Source: Mucilaginibacter sp. OK283
GTDB lineage: Bacteria > Bacteroidota > Bacteroidia > Sphingobacteriales > Sphingobacteriaceae
Assembly: GCF_900110415.1 (NCBI RefSeq)
Contig: NZ_FODR01000008.1
Span: 124,001 to 188,000 of the forward strand
DNA: 64,000 nucleotides
Reading direction: 5' to 3'
Numbering within the stretch: the first letter of the stretch is position 1; each line of letters opens with the position of its first letter. Under the pieces are notes generated by a model. It saw nothing but the letters and a program-made list of their open reading frames with translations. It had not been told where the DNA came from and searched no databases. This document shows, piece after piece, positions 36,710 to 46,110 of the stretch. The position numbers and the translations under genes are program-made.

Positions 36710-37363
36710 ATGGAAACTCCAATTTTTACCCCCGTCTTTAAAAATTTTTATCCTTCCAAAAATAAAAGAATGCTTAATGAGCTATTAAACCCATCCCTGT
36801 TTTACCATGACAGCGCTTTTGACGAGTTGTATCCCGAACATATCCGGAAACTGTCGCAAATGCACTGGACACCCGTGGAGATTGCCAAAATAGCGGGCAA
36901 TTTCCTGGCCGTTCCTAATACCAGGGTTTTGGATATCGGCAGCGGCGTTGGCAAATTTTGTATAACCGCCGGTTTTTTCCATCCCGAAACAACGTTCTCG
37001 GGCATTGAACAGCGGCGTGAACTATACAATTTTGCCGAGACAGCCAAAGCCGGGTTAGATTTGCCCAATGTAACTTTTACACACGGGAACCTGACTGAAC
37101 TGGAATTTAACAACTACGATCATTTTTATTTCTATAACCCATTCTACGAAAATATTGAACCCGACAGCCGCATAGATTATGCTGTTGAAACTTCCTTTGA
37201 ACTGTATGACCAGTATAGCAGGCTGGTTTACCAAATGCTGGCTGAAAAGCCTTCAAAAACGCGGCTGGTTACCTTTCATACCCCCGGCGGCCAGGTTCCG
37301 CCTGGTTATCAGCTGGTAAACAATTCCTATAGCAGGCTATTAAAAATGTGGATTAAAGAATAA
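36710..37363 (+). CDS. Class I SAM-dependent methyltransferase, second of tandem pair
   Basis: 217 aa. It shares with its upstream neighbour the segments FDELYPEHIRKLSQMHWTPV, RVLDIGSGVGKFCITAGFF, FSGIEQRREL, DHFYFYNPFYENIEP and a KTRLVTFHTP...LLKMWIKE end. All SAM-binding motifs are intact, so both copies are probably active. The SulP start is 4 bases after its stop. A role linked to the transported anion or its metabolism is possible but unproven. Confidence 0.85.
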   Translation: METPIFTPVFKNFYPSKNKRMLNELLNPSLFYHDSAFDELYPEHIRKLSQMHWTPVEIAKIAGNFLAVPNTRVLDIGSGVGKFCITAGFFHPETTFSGIEQRRELYNFAETAKAGLDLPNVTFTHGNLTELEFNNYDHFYFYNPFYENIEPDSRIDYAVETSFELYDQYSRLVYQMLAEKPSKTRLVTFHTPGGQVPPGYQLVNNSYSRLLKMWIKE

Positions 37364-37367
37364 GCCG

Positions 37368-39002
37368 ATGTTTAAGCCCAAACTCATAGATACCCTAAAG
37401 TATTACGGGAAAGAACAATTCTTTAAAGATTTGATTGCCGGGACCATTGTGGGCATTGTGGCCCTGCCTTTGGCTATAGCGTTTGCCATCGCCTCCGGCG
37501 TATCGCCCGAGAAAGGAATTTTTACTGCCATTATCGCCGGGCTAATCATTTCGGCACTGGGTGGAAGCCGGGTGCAAATAGGCGGGCCAACAGGGGCTTT
37601 TATCGTGGTAGTTTATGGCATTGTACAGCAGTTTGGTATCAACGGACTAATCATCGCCACTTTTATGGCCGGTGTATTGTTGATTGTTATGGGTGTTACC
37701 AAATTAGGCAATGCCATCAAATATGTCCCCTACCCCTTAATTACCGGCTTCACTACGGGCATAGCGCTCATTATTTTTTCCTCGGAGGTTAAGGATTTCC
37801 TGGGACTGCATATGGGCAGCGTTCCCGCCGATTTTATCAGCAAATGGCTGGCTTTTGGCCAGCATATTTCTTCGGTCAATCCATACGCGGCGGGTATCGG
37901 AGTGGTTACCCTGGGCCTGGTTTTGCTTTGGCCCAGAGTAACACACAGGGTGCCTGGTTCGCTGATTGCCATCCTGGTTACAACCTTTGCCGTAAGTTTT
38001 TTTCATTTACCTGTCGAAACCATCGGCAGCCGTTTTGGCGCTATACCGTCATCCCTGCCCCGGCCGGTAATTCCCGGTGTCAGTTTCGCCACCATTCAGC
38101 AATTAATAAGGCCGGCCATTACCATTGCATTGCTGGGCAGTATCGAATCCTTGTTATCGGCAGTAGTGGCCGATGGCATGACCGGCGGAAACCACCGATC
38201 CAATACAGAATTGATTGCCCAGGGGCTGGCCAATATTTGTTCATCGCTGTTTGGGGGGATACCTGCCACCGGGGCTATAGCACGGACGGCCACCAACGTA
38301 AAAAACGGCGGCAGAACACCGGTGGCCGGGATTGTTCATGCACTCACCTTATTAATTATTATGCTGTTTGTGGGCAAATGGGCTGCCTTGATCCCGATGC
38401 CGACATTGGCCGGAATATTGGTTGTGGTTGCCTGGAATATGAGCGAGCTGGAAAGTTTTAAATCGGTACTTAAGGGCTCCAAAAGCGATGCCGTAGTTTT
38501 AGTTACCACTTTTGCGCTCACTGTATTGGTTGACCTGACAGTGGCAATCGAGATCGGCATGATCCTGGCTGCATTCTTGTTTATGCGGAAAATGATGCAG
38601 GCCAGTTCTGTACAGCAAGCGGATGTTTTGCCGGGCGAGTTATTTAATCAGGATGATATGCCTAAAGGCCTTGATGTTTTTGAGATTAACGGCCCTTTAT
38701 TTTTTGGCGCGGCTTACAAGTTTAAGGATGCGATGAAGGTTATTGAAAACCCGGCCCGTGTGCTGATCATCCGGATGCGGAACGTGCCGGTTATTGATGC
38801 TACCGGCATCAGGGTGTTGCGGGAAGTACATGCAACAACAAAAAACAACGGAACAAAACTGGTTTTAGCCGAGGTTGCCAGCGGACAGGTTATGGATGAG
38901 CTGAAAAAAGCGCGTTTATTATTTCAGATTGGTAAGGGAAACGTTAAAGATACTTTTGAAAACGCATTAAAGCGCGCCAACAGTATCTTGGAAGCCGGGT
39001 AA
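37368..39002 (+). CDS. SulP-family anion transporter with STAS domain
   Basis: 544 aa. The membrane part has about 10-12 segments (FKDLIAGTIVGIVALPLAIA, GSRVQIGGPTGAFIVVVYGI and ITIALLGSIESLLSAVVADG), all SulP signatures. A STAS domain occupies about residues 440-540 (VFEINGPLFFGAAYKFKDAM and NVPVIDATGIRVLREV). Members carry sulfate, bicarbonate or dicarboxylates; bicarbonate or sulfate is most likely here. It is the third gene of an operon with two methyltransferases, under a probable Crp/Fnr box. Confidence 0.93.
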   Translation: MFKPKLIDTLKYYGKEQFFKDLIAGTIVGIVALPLAIAFAIASGVSPEKGIFTAIIAGLIISALGGSRVQIGGPTGAFIVVVYGIVQQFGINGLIIATFMAGVLLIVMGVTKLGNAIKYVPYPLITGFTTGIALIIFSSEVKDFLGLHMGSVPADFISKWLAFGQHISSVNPYAAGIGVVTLGLVLLWPRVTHRVPGSLIAILVTTFAVSFFHLPVETIGSRFGAIPSSLPRPVIPGVSFATIQQLIRPAITIALLGSIESLLSAVVADGMTGGNHRSNTELIAQGLANICSSLFGGIPATGAIARTATNVKNGGRTPVAGIVHALTLLIIMLFVGKWAALIPMPTLAGILVVVAWNMSELESFKSVLKGSKSDAVVLVTTFALTVLVDLTVAIEIGMILAAFLFMRKMMQASSVQQADVLPGELFNQDDMPKGLDVFEINGPLFFGAAYKFKDAMKVIENPARVLIIRMRNVPVIDATGIRVLREVHATTKNNGTKLVLAEVASGQVMDELKKARLLFQIGKGNVKDTFENALKRANSILEAG

Positions 39003-39092
39003 AATCAGCAATAATGGCCGGCCTGTGTTTGCTAAGGTTGTAAAACCCATCGGGTATAAAGGCACGCTAAAACAAAAACTGTTATTATTTCC

Positions 39093-40988
39093 TTAGGCCA
39101 GCGGCAACGTAAAATAAAACGTAGAGCCTTTGCCGCTTTCGCTTTCTGCCCATATTTTGCCATCATGCCTTTTAATAATTTCAGCGCTTAGATACAGGCC
39201 GATGCCGAAACCTGAAATATGACGTAAATCGCGATTTTCAACGCGATAGTACCTGTCAAATACCCGGTCAATTTCTGATGCTTTAATGCCTATCCCTTCA
39301 TCTTTTACACTCACAACCACCATTTTTCCTTCAGTTTGGCATCGAATGTCAATTAATTTTCCCCGGGGCGAATACTTTACCGCATTGCTGATGAGGTTGG
39401 AGATAACAGAGCCGATTTTATCGCGATCTGCGTTCACCGTAATATCGTTACATTCATTGAGGCTAAAAATATGACTGCTCACGGTGAGTTTAGTTTCTTC
39501 CAGGGTTTCGCGCAGTAGTTCATCAAGCCTGAAAGGTTCTTTTTCGATAAGCAGTTGCCCCGATTCCAGCCGCGAAATATTCAGAAAACTATTGATCATA
39601 CTGGTCATCTTTTTAACCTGGCGGCTGGCGTTTTCCATGGCGCCGGATAAAAATTCGTCCTCGCTGTTCCTGAGCTTACTGGTGCCCATTTGGATGATAG
39701 CACTAAGCGAGGTGAGGGGTGTTTTAAGTTCATGGCTAACCATCCCGATAAAATCATTCTTCCGCTGCTCTTCCTGTTTTTTTTCGGTAATATCCCGGGC
39801 TATTTTAGATAAACCAATAATATTGCCCTGCGCATCTTTAATGGGAGAAATTGTTAATGAAATATCCAGTAAGCGCCCGTCTTTGGTTAGGCGTTTGGTT
39901 TCAAAATGATCTACCCGCTCTCCTTTTTTTAAACGGGCCAGTATTTGAGGCTCTTCATCCTGGCGGTCAGAAGGGATAATCTTATAAATTGTCTGGCCTA
40001 TCATCTCGTCTTCCGTATAGCCAAATATCCGTTCGGCTGCTGCATTCCAACTGGTTATCACGCTTTCCAGTGTTTTGCCAACGATAGCATCGTCAGATGA
40101 TTGGACGATTGCGGCCAGCTTCGCGCTTTTTTCTTCGGCCTGCTTAATGCCGGTAATATCAAGGGTAATGATCAGGCCGGCATCTACTTCGTTTCGCTCG
40201 TTTTTTAACGGTACAAAATGTACAATATAAAATTCGCCGGCATCAGTTTTCCATTCAATCGAAAACTGGTCGCCGTTTATCACCCTTTCATACAGGTGGC
40301 GGGAGGCTTCATAACGTTCGGGCGAAACCTCCGAGGGATGCCTGCCTTCATATTTCTGCCGGTCAAAACCCATCTTTTCCATGATATCGCCCTCAATGGT
40401 TATATACCGGTGGTTCCTGTCAATCACCATAATCAGCGACCCGGGAATATTCAGTGCAATTGACCGGAACAATTTTTCGCTCCGCTGAAGGTTGGCCTGG
40501 GTTTCAATCAACGCGTCGTTGGTGGCCGCCAGCTCTTCATTAGCCGCGGCAAGTTCTTCATTGGCGGCAGCAAATTCTTCGTTGGTAGCGGCCAGTTCTT
40601 CATTCAGTCCGTGCGCGGTATTCTCCAGCAGCCATACAGCTAAACTGGTAACACTACCTTTGCTGTTTTTTATTGGAGAGTAAACAAAACTAACCATTAC
40701 CATTTCTTTCTCACCGTCATGTAACTGCAGCATCTCCCTTTCCCTGGCAGTATATGGGCGACCTTCCTGGACGGCTTTATTAAGGATCATTTCATCCTGA
40801 TCAAGCCTGTCCAAAGGAAATATTTCCCGGTAATGCTTCCCCAAAACCGCCTCTTCCGGCTTACCGGCCAATTTCAAAAAATGAGCATTAGCCATTTCGA
40901 CCACCAGGGTGGCCGCATCCACTATGCAAATACCTACCGGCGCATTTCGCAATATATAGGATAAATTGTATTCGTTGATGATTTGCAT
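39093..40988 (-). CDS. Three-PAS-domain sensor histidine kinase
   Basis: 631 aa, soluble (no membrane segment). The order is PAS (about 8-122), a repetitive coiled coil (129-160, ELAATNE/ELAAANE units), PAS (172-290), PAS/PAC (295-405), HisKA with MVSHELKTPLTSL, and HATPase with NLISNAVKYSPRG, GIGIK and GFGIGLYLSAEII. All catalytic boxes are intact. It lies 90 bases from, and convergent with, the SulP operon; its partner regulator is not fused or adjacent. The lone receiver at 34815 is a possible partner. PAS-based cytoplasmic sensing of redox, oxygen or a small ligand is likely. Confidence 0.93.
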   Translation of the reverse strand: MQIINEYNLSYILRNAPVGICIVDAATLVVEMANAHFLKLAGKPEEAVLGKHYREIFPLDRLDQDEMILNKAVQEGRPYTAREREMLQLHDGEKEMVMVSFVYSPIKNSKGSVTSLAVWLLENTAHGLNEELAATNEEFAAANEELAAANEELAATNDALIETQANLQRSEKLFRSIALNIPGSLIMVIDRNHRYITIEGDIMEKMGFDRQKYEGRHPSEVSPERYEASRHLYERVINGDQFSIEWKTDAGEFYIVHFVPLKNERNEVDAGLIITLDITGIKQAEEKSAKLAAIVQSSDDAIVGKTLESVITSWNAAAERIFGYTEDEMIGQTIYKIIPSDRQDEEPQILARLKKGERVDHFETKRLTKDGRLLDISLTISPIKDAQGNIIGLSKIARDITEKKQEEQRKNDFIGMVSHELKTPLTSLSAIIQMGTSKLRNSEDEFLSGAMENASRQVKKMTSMINSFLNISRLESGQLLIEKEPFRLDELLRETLEETKLTVSSHIFSLNECNDITVNADRDKIGSVISNLISNAVKYSPRGKLIDIRCQTEGKMVVVSVKDEGIGIKASEIDRVFDRYYRVENRDLRHISGFGIGLYLSAEIIKRHDGKIWAESESGKGSTFYFTLPLA

Positions 40989-41195
40989 AAAGTCACAACA
41001 TTTTCCTCAAAAATAAAGATAAGTGAATATCAGTTAGATTATTCTTAAATAATTTTCCAATCCGTTAACTAATAACAAATTCTGAATACCTGACGATATT
41101 TTACCGCCAGCGTGGCCGGTTTGGTTAATACCATTGCATTTTTTCATTCGGAGTCTTTTTGTTTTTGCTGACTGACACCCGGAATGGCTGTAACA

Positions 41196-42146
41196 CTAAT
41201 CAGCAAGCGAAAGCATAAAAACCAACAGCCCCAAAAGCTTATTAATTTTGCTGGGCAGATAACCAAACTTCTTTTTAAATGCCGTTGTAAAATGATGGGC
41301 ATTTTTATACCCCACCTCAAAAGCCACTTCCCTTACCGGCTTTCCATCTTTTAAAAGCAATTTCGCTTTGTCCATCCGTAAATCATATAAATAGCCAAAA
41401 ACCGTTGTCCCAAAAACTTCTCTAAAACCTTTTTTTAGTTTAAAATCGTTAAGGCCTACCTTATGCGCCAGTTCAATAAGCGAGCAGGGGTTTAACAAAT
41501 TTTCCTCCACTATGGTTTTGGCCTGGTTAATGCGTTCCAGGTCGTGCATTTTCAAAAATGAATTGGCCGGTTGTTCCGCTAAGGCAGCTACCTGTTCCAA
41601 TTCAAGGAAAAGTAACTCCAATGCCTTCGCTTCAAAATAAATGTGATGGTTCCCCTTTTTTTCAATATTAGCCATTATACCCTGAATAGCCTGGCTCATT
41701 TGCAGCGTGGTTGGCCTGTTTACCTGCAGCAACTCCAGCTGTTCGGGGCTCAATGCACCCGGTAAACTTTTTTTCAAACTATCTCCAAGGAAACAGACCA
41801 CAAACAGTAATAAATGGCCCTGAAGGCGGGCTTTAAATTTTAAATGGCCGGGCGAAAAAAAGCTATTGTGTTCGCCTTCACAAAATGGGAAGCCCGCTAA
41901 ACCTGGTTGTGTTGGCCCTGATAAGGTAAAGCTCATCATCAGGCATAGGGTATCAACCTCCACCGTGACCGGGGATATTTTATCGCCTTCGAAATCGATT
42001 ACAAAGAAACAGATATCAGGCAGTTTTACCGTGATGATGCTTACACGGCCCCAGTTCCCGGTTTGATTAAATAAGGCTTTATCCCTTAAACTACCATCAA
42101 AATGGTAAACATCATCATCCAATAAAGCAGAAGTAATCCTGATCAT
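41196..42146 (-). CDS. AraC-family regulator divergent from haem/iron receptor
   Basis: 316 aa. The C-terminal AraC double HTH (about 220-310) shows NDFKLKKGFREVFGTTVFGY and VREVAFEVGYKNAHHFTTAF. The N-terminal part is of the PchR-like type. It lies 98 bp from the divergent TonB receptor. In the PchR group, AraC proteins activate siderophore or haem uptake genes in response to the ligand, so control of the receptor-HmuY-DUF6607 genes is a good inference. Confidence 0.9.
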   Translation of the reverse strand: MIRITSALLDDDVYHFDGSLRDKALFNQTGNWGRVSIITVKLPDICFFVIDFEGDKISPVTVEVDTLCLMMSFTLSGPTQPGLAGFPFCEGEHNSFFSPGHLKFKARLQGHLLLFVVCFLGDSLKKSLPGALSPEQLELLQVNRPTTLQMSQAIQGIMANIEKKGNHHIYFEAKALELLFLELEQVAALAEQPANSFLKMHDLERINQAKTIVEENLLNPCSLIELAHKVGLNDFKLKKGFREVFGTTVFGYLYDLRMDKAKLLLKDGKPVREVAFEVGYKNAHHFTTAFKKKFGYLPSKINKLLGLLVFMLSLAD

Positions 42147-42220
42147 TATTAATCCGTATCGCGTTTATTAAAATCCCGCTGGCGTTATCATACTGTTTGT
42201 AAATCGCCCAAATTTGCATC

Positions 42221-42244
42221 ATTATTTTTAATTAGTCTAAATAA
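42221..42244 (+). promoter_or_regulatory. AT-rich imperfect palindrome upstream of TonB receptor
   Basis: ATTATTTTTAATTAGTCTAAATAA runs up to the receptor start codon and is partly self-complementary (TTnTTnA..TnAAnAA), resembling a Fur-type iron box. The position directly before the ATG would suit repression. Weak evidence. Confidence 0.3.
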
Positions 42245-44344
42245 ATGCAAATAAAATATATCTTTTGCGCTTTTGCTATGTTATTTACATTCCATATGGC
42301 CTATGCGCAAAGGCGGGATACATTGAAAAAGGATACAGCAAATATTAAGCAGCTGAAAGAAGTAGTGGTTACCGGAACCCGCACCCAGAAAAGCCTGCAA
42401 CAGGTGCCAATACCAATTACCCGCATTACAGCCGACGAAATAAAGAAAAAAGGTTTGGTACGGCTGAACGAGATTTTGGCCGAGCAAACCGGGATGACCA
42501 TTTTAGATGACCCGCACGGGCAGGGCATACAGATTCAGGGCTTTGACCCTGCCTATACCATGATTTTGATAGACGGGCTACCTTTAATTGGCCGCAATAC
42601 GGGTATCCTTGAGCTTTCCAGGATTACCATTAATAATATCGACCGTATTGAGATTGTAAAAGGCCCAACATCTTCTTTGTACGGCAGTGAAGCGATGGCC
42701 GGGGTTGTAAATATCATTACTGCCGATCCGGTAAAGGGAATATCGGGCGGGGCGGCAGCCAGGTATGGTACCAATAATACCGCAGATATTAGCTTAAATT
42801 CGGCCTACAAAAATGACCGGTTCTACATTTCGGGCTTTGCCAACCGTTACAGCAGCGGCGGTTATACATTACAGTCTTCATCGGGTCTGCCTACGGTTTC
42901 CCCTTTCGCCGGCTATACATTTAATGGCAAATCATCTTACAAAATAGACGATAGAACAACCATCAAACTTTCTGTAAGGTATTATACCAATGACCAGGAC
43001 AGCAGGTACCTGGTTGATAACCGTTATGCTGCAGGGACGGGTACCGAAAAAGATTTTAATATAGCCCCGGTAATTACGCACCATTTCACCGATAAACTGC
43101 TTTCTACCTTGCAGCTTTACCGCTCAACCTATAAAACCAAATCGGACGTAAGGTATGAGGATGACCAGTCAGTATACGACCAGACCTATTTTAACCAGGC
43201 CTTTAACCGTGCCGAACTGCAAAATGATTATGCTTTAACGGATAACCTGAAACTAACCGGCGGTGCAGGTGGTCAGTATGAAACGGTTGAGGCTACACGC
43301 TACACCAAACTACAATCGTTCACATCCGGCTACAGCTACTTCCAGGCCGACTGGCTGCCGGTAAAAAAACTGGATATTATTGCCGGTGGCAGGTATGATG
43401 TGCACAGTGTTTATAAATCGCAGTTAAGCCCCAAACTGGCGGCAAGCTATGCACTTAGTCCAAAATTTACAGTGTTAGGGTCGGTTGGTAAAGGTTATAA
43501 GGCCCCCGACTTTCGCCAGCTTTACTTAAACTTTACCAATGCCGAGGTTGGCTACAGTGTTTTTGGTTACGAAGAAGCAAGTGCAGGTATACAGCGCTTA
43601 CAGCAGGCCGGCCAAATTGAAACCTTATTGATTGATCCCGCTACGCTTAAAAGTTTAAATGCTGAAAGTTCCACCGCCTTTAATTTAGGTTACCGGTACA
43701 AACCAACAGGCAAACTCTATTGGACAGCCAACCTGTTCCGCAACAATATTACCAACCTGATAGAAACTGCGGCTATAGCCATAAAAATCAATGGCCAATC
43801 TGTTTTCTCTTACTTCAACCTCAATAAAGTTTACACGCAGGGTGCCGAAACCGATCTGAGCTACCAGGTATTTAAGTCGCTACAGTTGGCGGGCGGCTTT
43901 CAATACCTGGAAGCATATGACCAGGAAGTGCTGGACCAGATAGCCGCGGGTAAGGTTTTTACCAAAGATCCCGAAACCAATCTTACTAAAGTTATTAAAA
44001 GAAGCGACTACGGCGGATTGCTCGGCCGGTCAAAATACACGTACAATATCCGTGTAAACTACCAGGAAAATAAAACAGGCATCAACGCCTCTATAAGGGC
44101 CATCTATCGCGGCAGGTACGGCTATAAGGATACCGATGGAAACGGCATTGTAAACCGCGGTGATGAATATACAAAAGGATACGTGCTTGTTAACGCATCG
44201 CTATCAAAGCCTTTCCTGAGCGATGCCATCAGGGTACAGCTTACCGCGCAAAACCTGCTGAACTATAAAGACACCCAGGTTATCCTTAACCTGCCGGGCA
44301 GGCTCATTTACGCCGGGGTAGCCTACAATTTCAATAAAAAATAA
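42245..44344 (+). CDS. TonB-dependent receptor, haem/siderophore type
   Basis: 699 aa. It has a signal peptide (cut near HMAYAQRR), a TonB-box-like start LKEVVVTGTRTQ (about 35-47), a plug with TRITADEIKKKGLVRLNEIL and IEIVKGPTSSLYGSEAMAGV, and a barrel ending in VAYNFNKK. It lacks the SusC-type N-terminal domain, so it is a classic FecA/HmuR-like receptor. It is followed within 40 bases by an HmuY-like lipoprotein gene and a DUF6607 gene, an arrangement that points to haem uptake. The divergent AraC regulator is the probable controller. Confidence 0.92.
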   Translation: MQIKYIFCAFAMLFTFHMAYAQRRDTLKKDTANIKQLKEVVVTGTRTQKSLQQVPIPITRITADEIKKKGLVRLNEILAEQTGMTILDDPHGQGIQIQGFDPAYTMILIDGLPLIGRNTGILELSRITINNIDRIEIVKGPTSSLYGSEAMAGVVNIITADPVKGISGGAAARYGTNNTADISLNSAYKNDRFYISGFANRYSSGGYTLQSSSGLPTVSPFAGYTFNGKSSYKIDDRTTIKLSVRYYTNDQDSRYLVDNRYAAGTGTEKDFNIAPVITHHFTDKLLSTLQLYRSTYKTKSDVRYEDDQSVYDQTYFNQAFNRAELQNDYALTDNLKLTGGAGGQYETVEATRYTKLQSFTSGYSYFQADWLPVKKLDIIAGGRYDVHSVYKSQLSPKLAASYALSPKFTVLGSVGKGYKAPDFRQLYLNFTNAEVGYSVFGYEEASAGIQRLQQAGQIETLLIDPATLKSLNAESSTAFNLGYRYKPTGKLYWTANLFRNNITNLIETAAIAIKINGQSVFSYFNLNKVYTQGAETDLSYQVFKSLQLAGGFQYLEAYDQEVLDQIAAGKVFTKDPETNLTKVIKRSDYGGLLGRSKYTYNIRVNYQENKTGINASIRAIYRGRYGYKDTDGNGIVNRGDEYTKGYVLVNASLSKPFLSDAIRVQLTAQNLLNYKDTQVILNLPGRLIYAGVAYNFNKK

Positions 44345-44380
44345 CACACAAATCAAATAACAATTCAAACAATAAAACAC

Positions 44381-44989
44381 ATGAACAAATTTGCAACTTT
44401 ATCATTGGCATTAAGCAGCGCTATCATTTTACTAACATCATCGTGCAGTAAAAACAGCGATGACGTTACTCCGGCAGTAAGTAAACTCACCACAAAAACA
44501 GTTACCGATCTTGACGGCTCAACTGCCGCCGTTTATTACAGCCTTTCAACCGGCGCGCAAATTACCGGCGCCGATACGGCCACAACCAAATGGGATATTA
44601 AATTTAAGGGAACAAGCATATTTATAAACGGCGGCACATCGGGCACCGGAACTACCCAGGCCCAAATAGTAAGCAGCACCTTTGAAACTTTGGCTACCGC
44701 GCCAACCGCCGGTTATCAAACAGATGCAACAGGCGCACCTGCCATATCGGGATGGTACACCTACACGGCCACCACCGAGCCACAGCATGCCATCCTTACT
44801 GTGCCAGGGAAGATCATCGTGATTAAAACATCGGCGGGCAACTATGCCAAGGTAGAAATGATAAGTTATTACAAGGGCAACCCAAACACAACAACTGCCG
44901 AATTTGCCAACCTGGCCACCAGGCCGGCATCGCGCTATTATACCTTCCGTTTTGCGTACCAGGGCGATGGCACAACCAGTTTACAATAG
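44381..44989 (+). CDS. HmuY-family haem-binding lipoprotein
   Basis: 202 aa lipoprotein (Cys22 in LLTSSCSKNSDD). The mature part has the HmuY-like layout: TVTDLDGSTAAVYYSLSTGA, ADTATTKWDIKFKGTSIFIN and a beta-rich end RPASRYYTFRFAYQGDG. HmuY proteins capture haem at the cell surface and pass it to the TonB receptor, here encoded 36 bases upstream. The His/Met ligands of Porphyromonas HmuY cannot be matched with certainty. Confidence 0.85.
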   Translation: MNKFATLSLALSSAIILLTSSCSKNSDDVTPAVSKLTTKTVTDLDGSTAAVYYSLSTGAQITGADTATTKWDIKFKGTSIFINGGTSGTGTTQAQIVSSTFETLATAPTAGYQTDATGAPAISGWYTYTATTEPQHAILTVPGKIIVIKTSAGNYAKVEMISYYKGNPNTTTAEFANLATRPASRYYTFRFAYQGDGTTSLQ

Positions 44990-45030
44990 TTTGCTTTAAA
45001 AAAGAAACAAATAAAACACTTCAAATCATC

Positions 45031-45954
45031 ATGAAAAAACAAATATGTTTAACATTGGGCCTGCTGATACTGGCTGCAGCCGGCCTTTACGCGCAATCAA
45101 AAATGGAACAGGACCGCGCGGCCATCCGTTCGCTCGGCGGTTTTTATAAAGTAACCTTTGACTATGCGGAAACTTTTGCGCCCGATACCGCTTACAAAAA
45201 CCATCCTAAATATCATTCATCCGGTTATGAATGGGCTGTGGTTGAAGAAGAATCGCCAAAAAAAATTGTGATCCAGCATATCCTGGTTACCGGCGATACC
45301 TCTGTGATTAAGCATTGGCGCGAGGATTGGGTTTACGAAGAAAACAACCTGGTAACTTTTGACAAAGACAATACCTGGAAAAAAGTGAACTTAAAACCAG
45401 CCGAAGTAAAAGGCCGCTGGGTCCAAAAAGTATTCCAGGTAGATGACAGCCCACGCTATGAAAGTATAGGCACATGGGTACATGCTGATAGCAGGCATGA
45501 GTGGCACAGCGAATGTGATGCGCCCCTGCCTCGCCGGGAGTTTACCAAGCGCAACGATTATAACGTACTCAGGAGGGGAAACCGGATTTACCTGACAGCC
45601 AACGGCTGGATGTTTGAGCAGGATAACCAAAAAATTATCCGCTCGGTCACCGAAGATAAATTACTGGTACGAGAAAAGGGCTACGAAGAATTTACCAAAG
45701 CGGATGAAAGTAAATTTAATTATGCTAAAGGCTGGTGGAAAACCCGGAAACCTTATTGGACATCAGTCCGGCAGGTTTGGGACCAGGTTTATGCGCAGCA
45801 TGCACAGGTAAAACTAAAAGGAAAAACAGATGGAAAGCTCCTGTATGAAAGGCTGTTTGATCTGGCCGACCAGTCGGCAAAAGAAAAATGGGATACCGCC
45901 AAAAATAAATTGGAAATCAGCAAGGTGATCGAAAATTATTTAACGGCAATTTAA
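45031..45954 (+). CDS. Exported DUF6607-family protein
   Basis: 307 aa with a signal peptide (AAAGLYAQ). Repeated Trp-rich segments (HWREDWVYEENNLV, KGRWVQKVFQVDDSPRYESI and GTWVHADSRHEWHSECDAPL) match the Bacteroidota DUF6607 group, which is often found with HmuY and TonB haem receptors. Its role is not established; a periplasmic haem-handling or oxidase step is a guess. It is the third gene of this run, 41 bases after hmuY. Confidence 0.8.
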   Translation: MKKQICLTLGLLILAAAGLYAQSKMEQDRAAIRSLGGFYKVTFDYAETFAPDTAYKNHPKYHSSGYEWAVVEEESPKKIVIQHILVTGDTSVIKHWREDWVYEENNLVTFDKDNTWKKVNLKPAEVKGRWVQKVFQVDDSPRYESIGTWVHADSRHEWHSECDAPLPRREFTKRNDYNVLRRGNRIYLTANGWMFEQDNQKIIRSVTEDKLLVREKGYEEFTKADESKFNYAKGWWKTRKPYWTSVRQVWDQVYAQHAQVKLKGKTDGKLLYERLFDLADQSAKEKWDTAKNKLEISKVIENYLTAI

Positions 45955-45964
45955 GAAACAAAGC

Positions 45965-46020
45965 CCTGCGCTTACCGCCAGATTTATCCGGAAAATGCGG
46001 TAAGGCAGGCACTAATTTTT
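45965..46020 (+). terminator. Hairpin after DUF6607 gene
   Basis: CCTGCGCTTACCGC pairs with GCGGTAAGGCAGG (one bulge), followed by ACTAATTTTT. It suits termination of the receptor-HmuY-DUF6607 transcript. Confidence 0.65.
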
Positions 46021-46066
46021 CAAATTCGGCAGCATAAACATCAGCTATTCCTTACTAAAAGCAGGC

Positions 46067-46095
46067 ATCGGGGGCTTCATGATTAAGCCCCCGAT
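46067..46095 (-). terminator. Terminator of HAD-IIA gene
   Basis: Perfect 11-bp arms ATCGGGGGCTT / AAGCCCCCGAT around a 7-base loop, 15 bases after the minus-strand stop, with a GCTTTT stretch following on that strand. Confidence 0.75.
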
Positions 46096-46110
46096 AGCAT
46101 GCACCAATAT

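Noticed and set aside
40509..40604. Possible CRISPR-like or satellite repeat
   Set aside because: The repeat is in frame within the histidine kinase and encodes a coiled-coil linker.
41024..41036. GTGAATATCAGTT as a fifth Crp/Fnr site upstream of the PAS kinase
   Set aside because: Only one half-site matches; the other half departs too far from TGAT.
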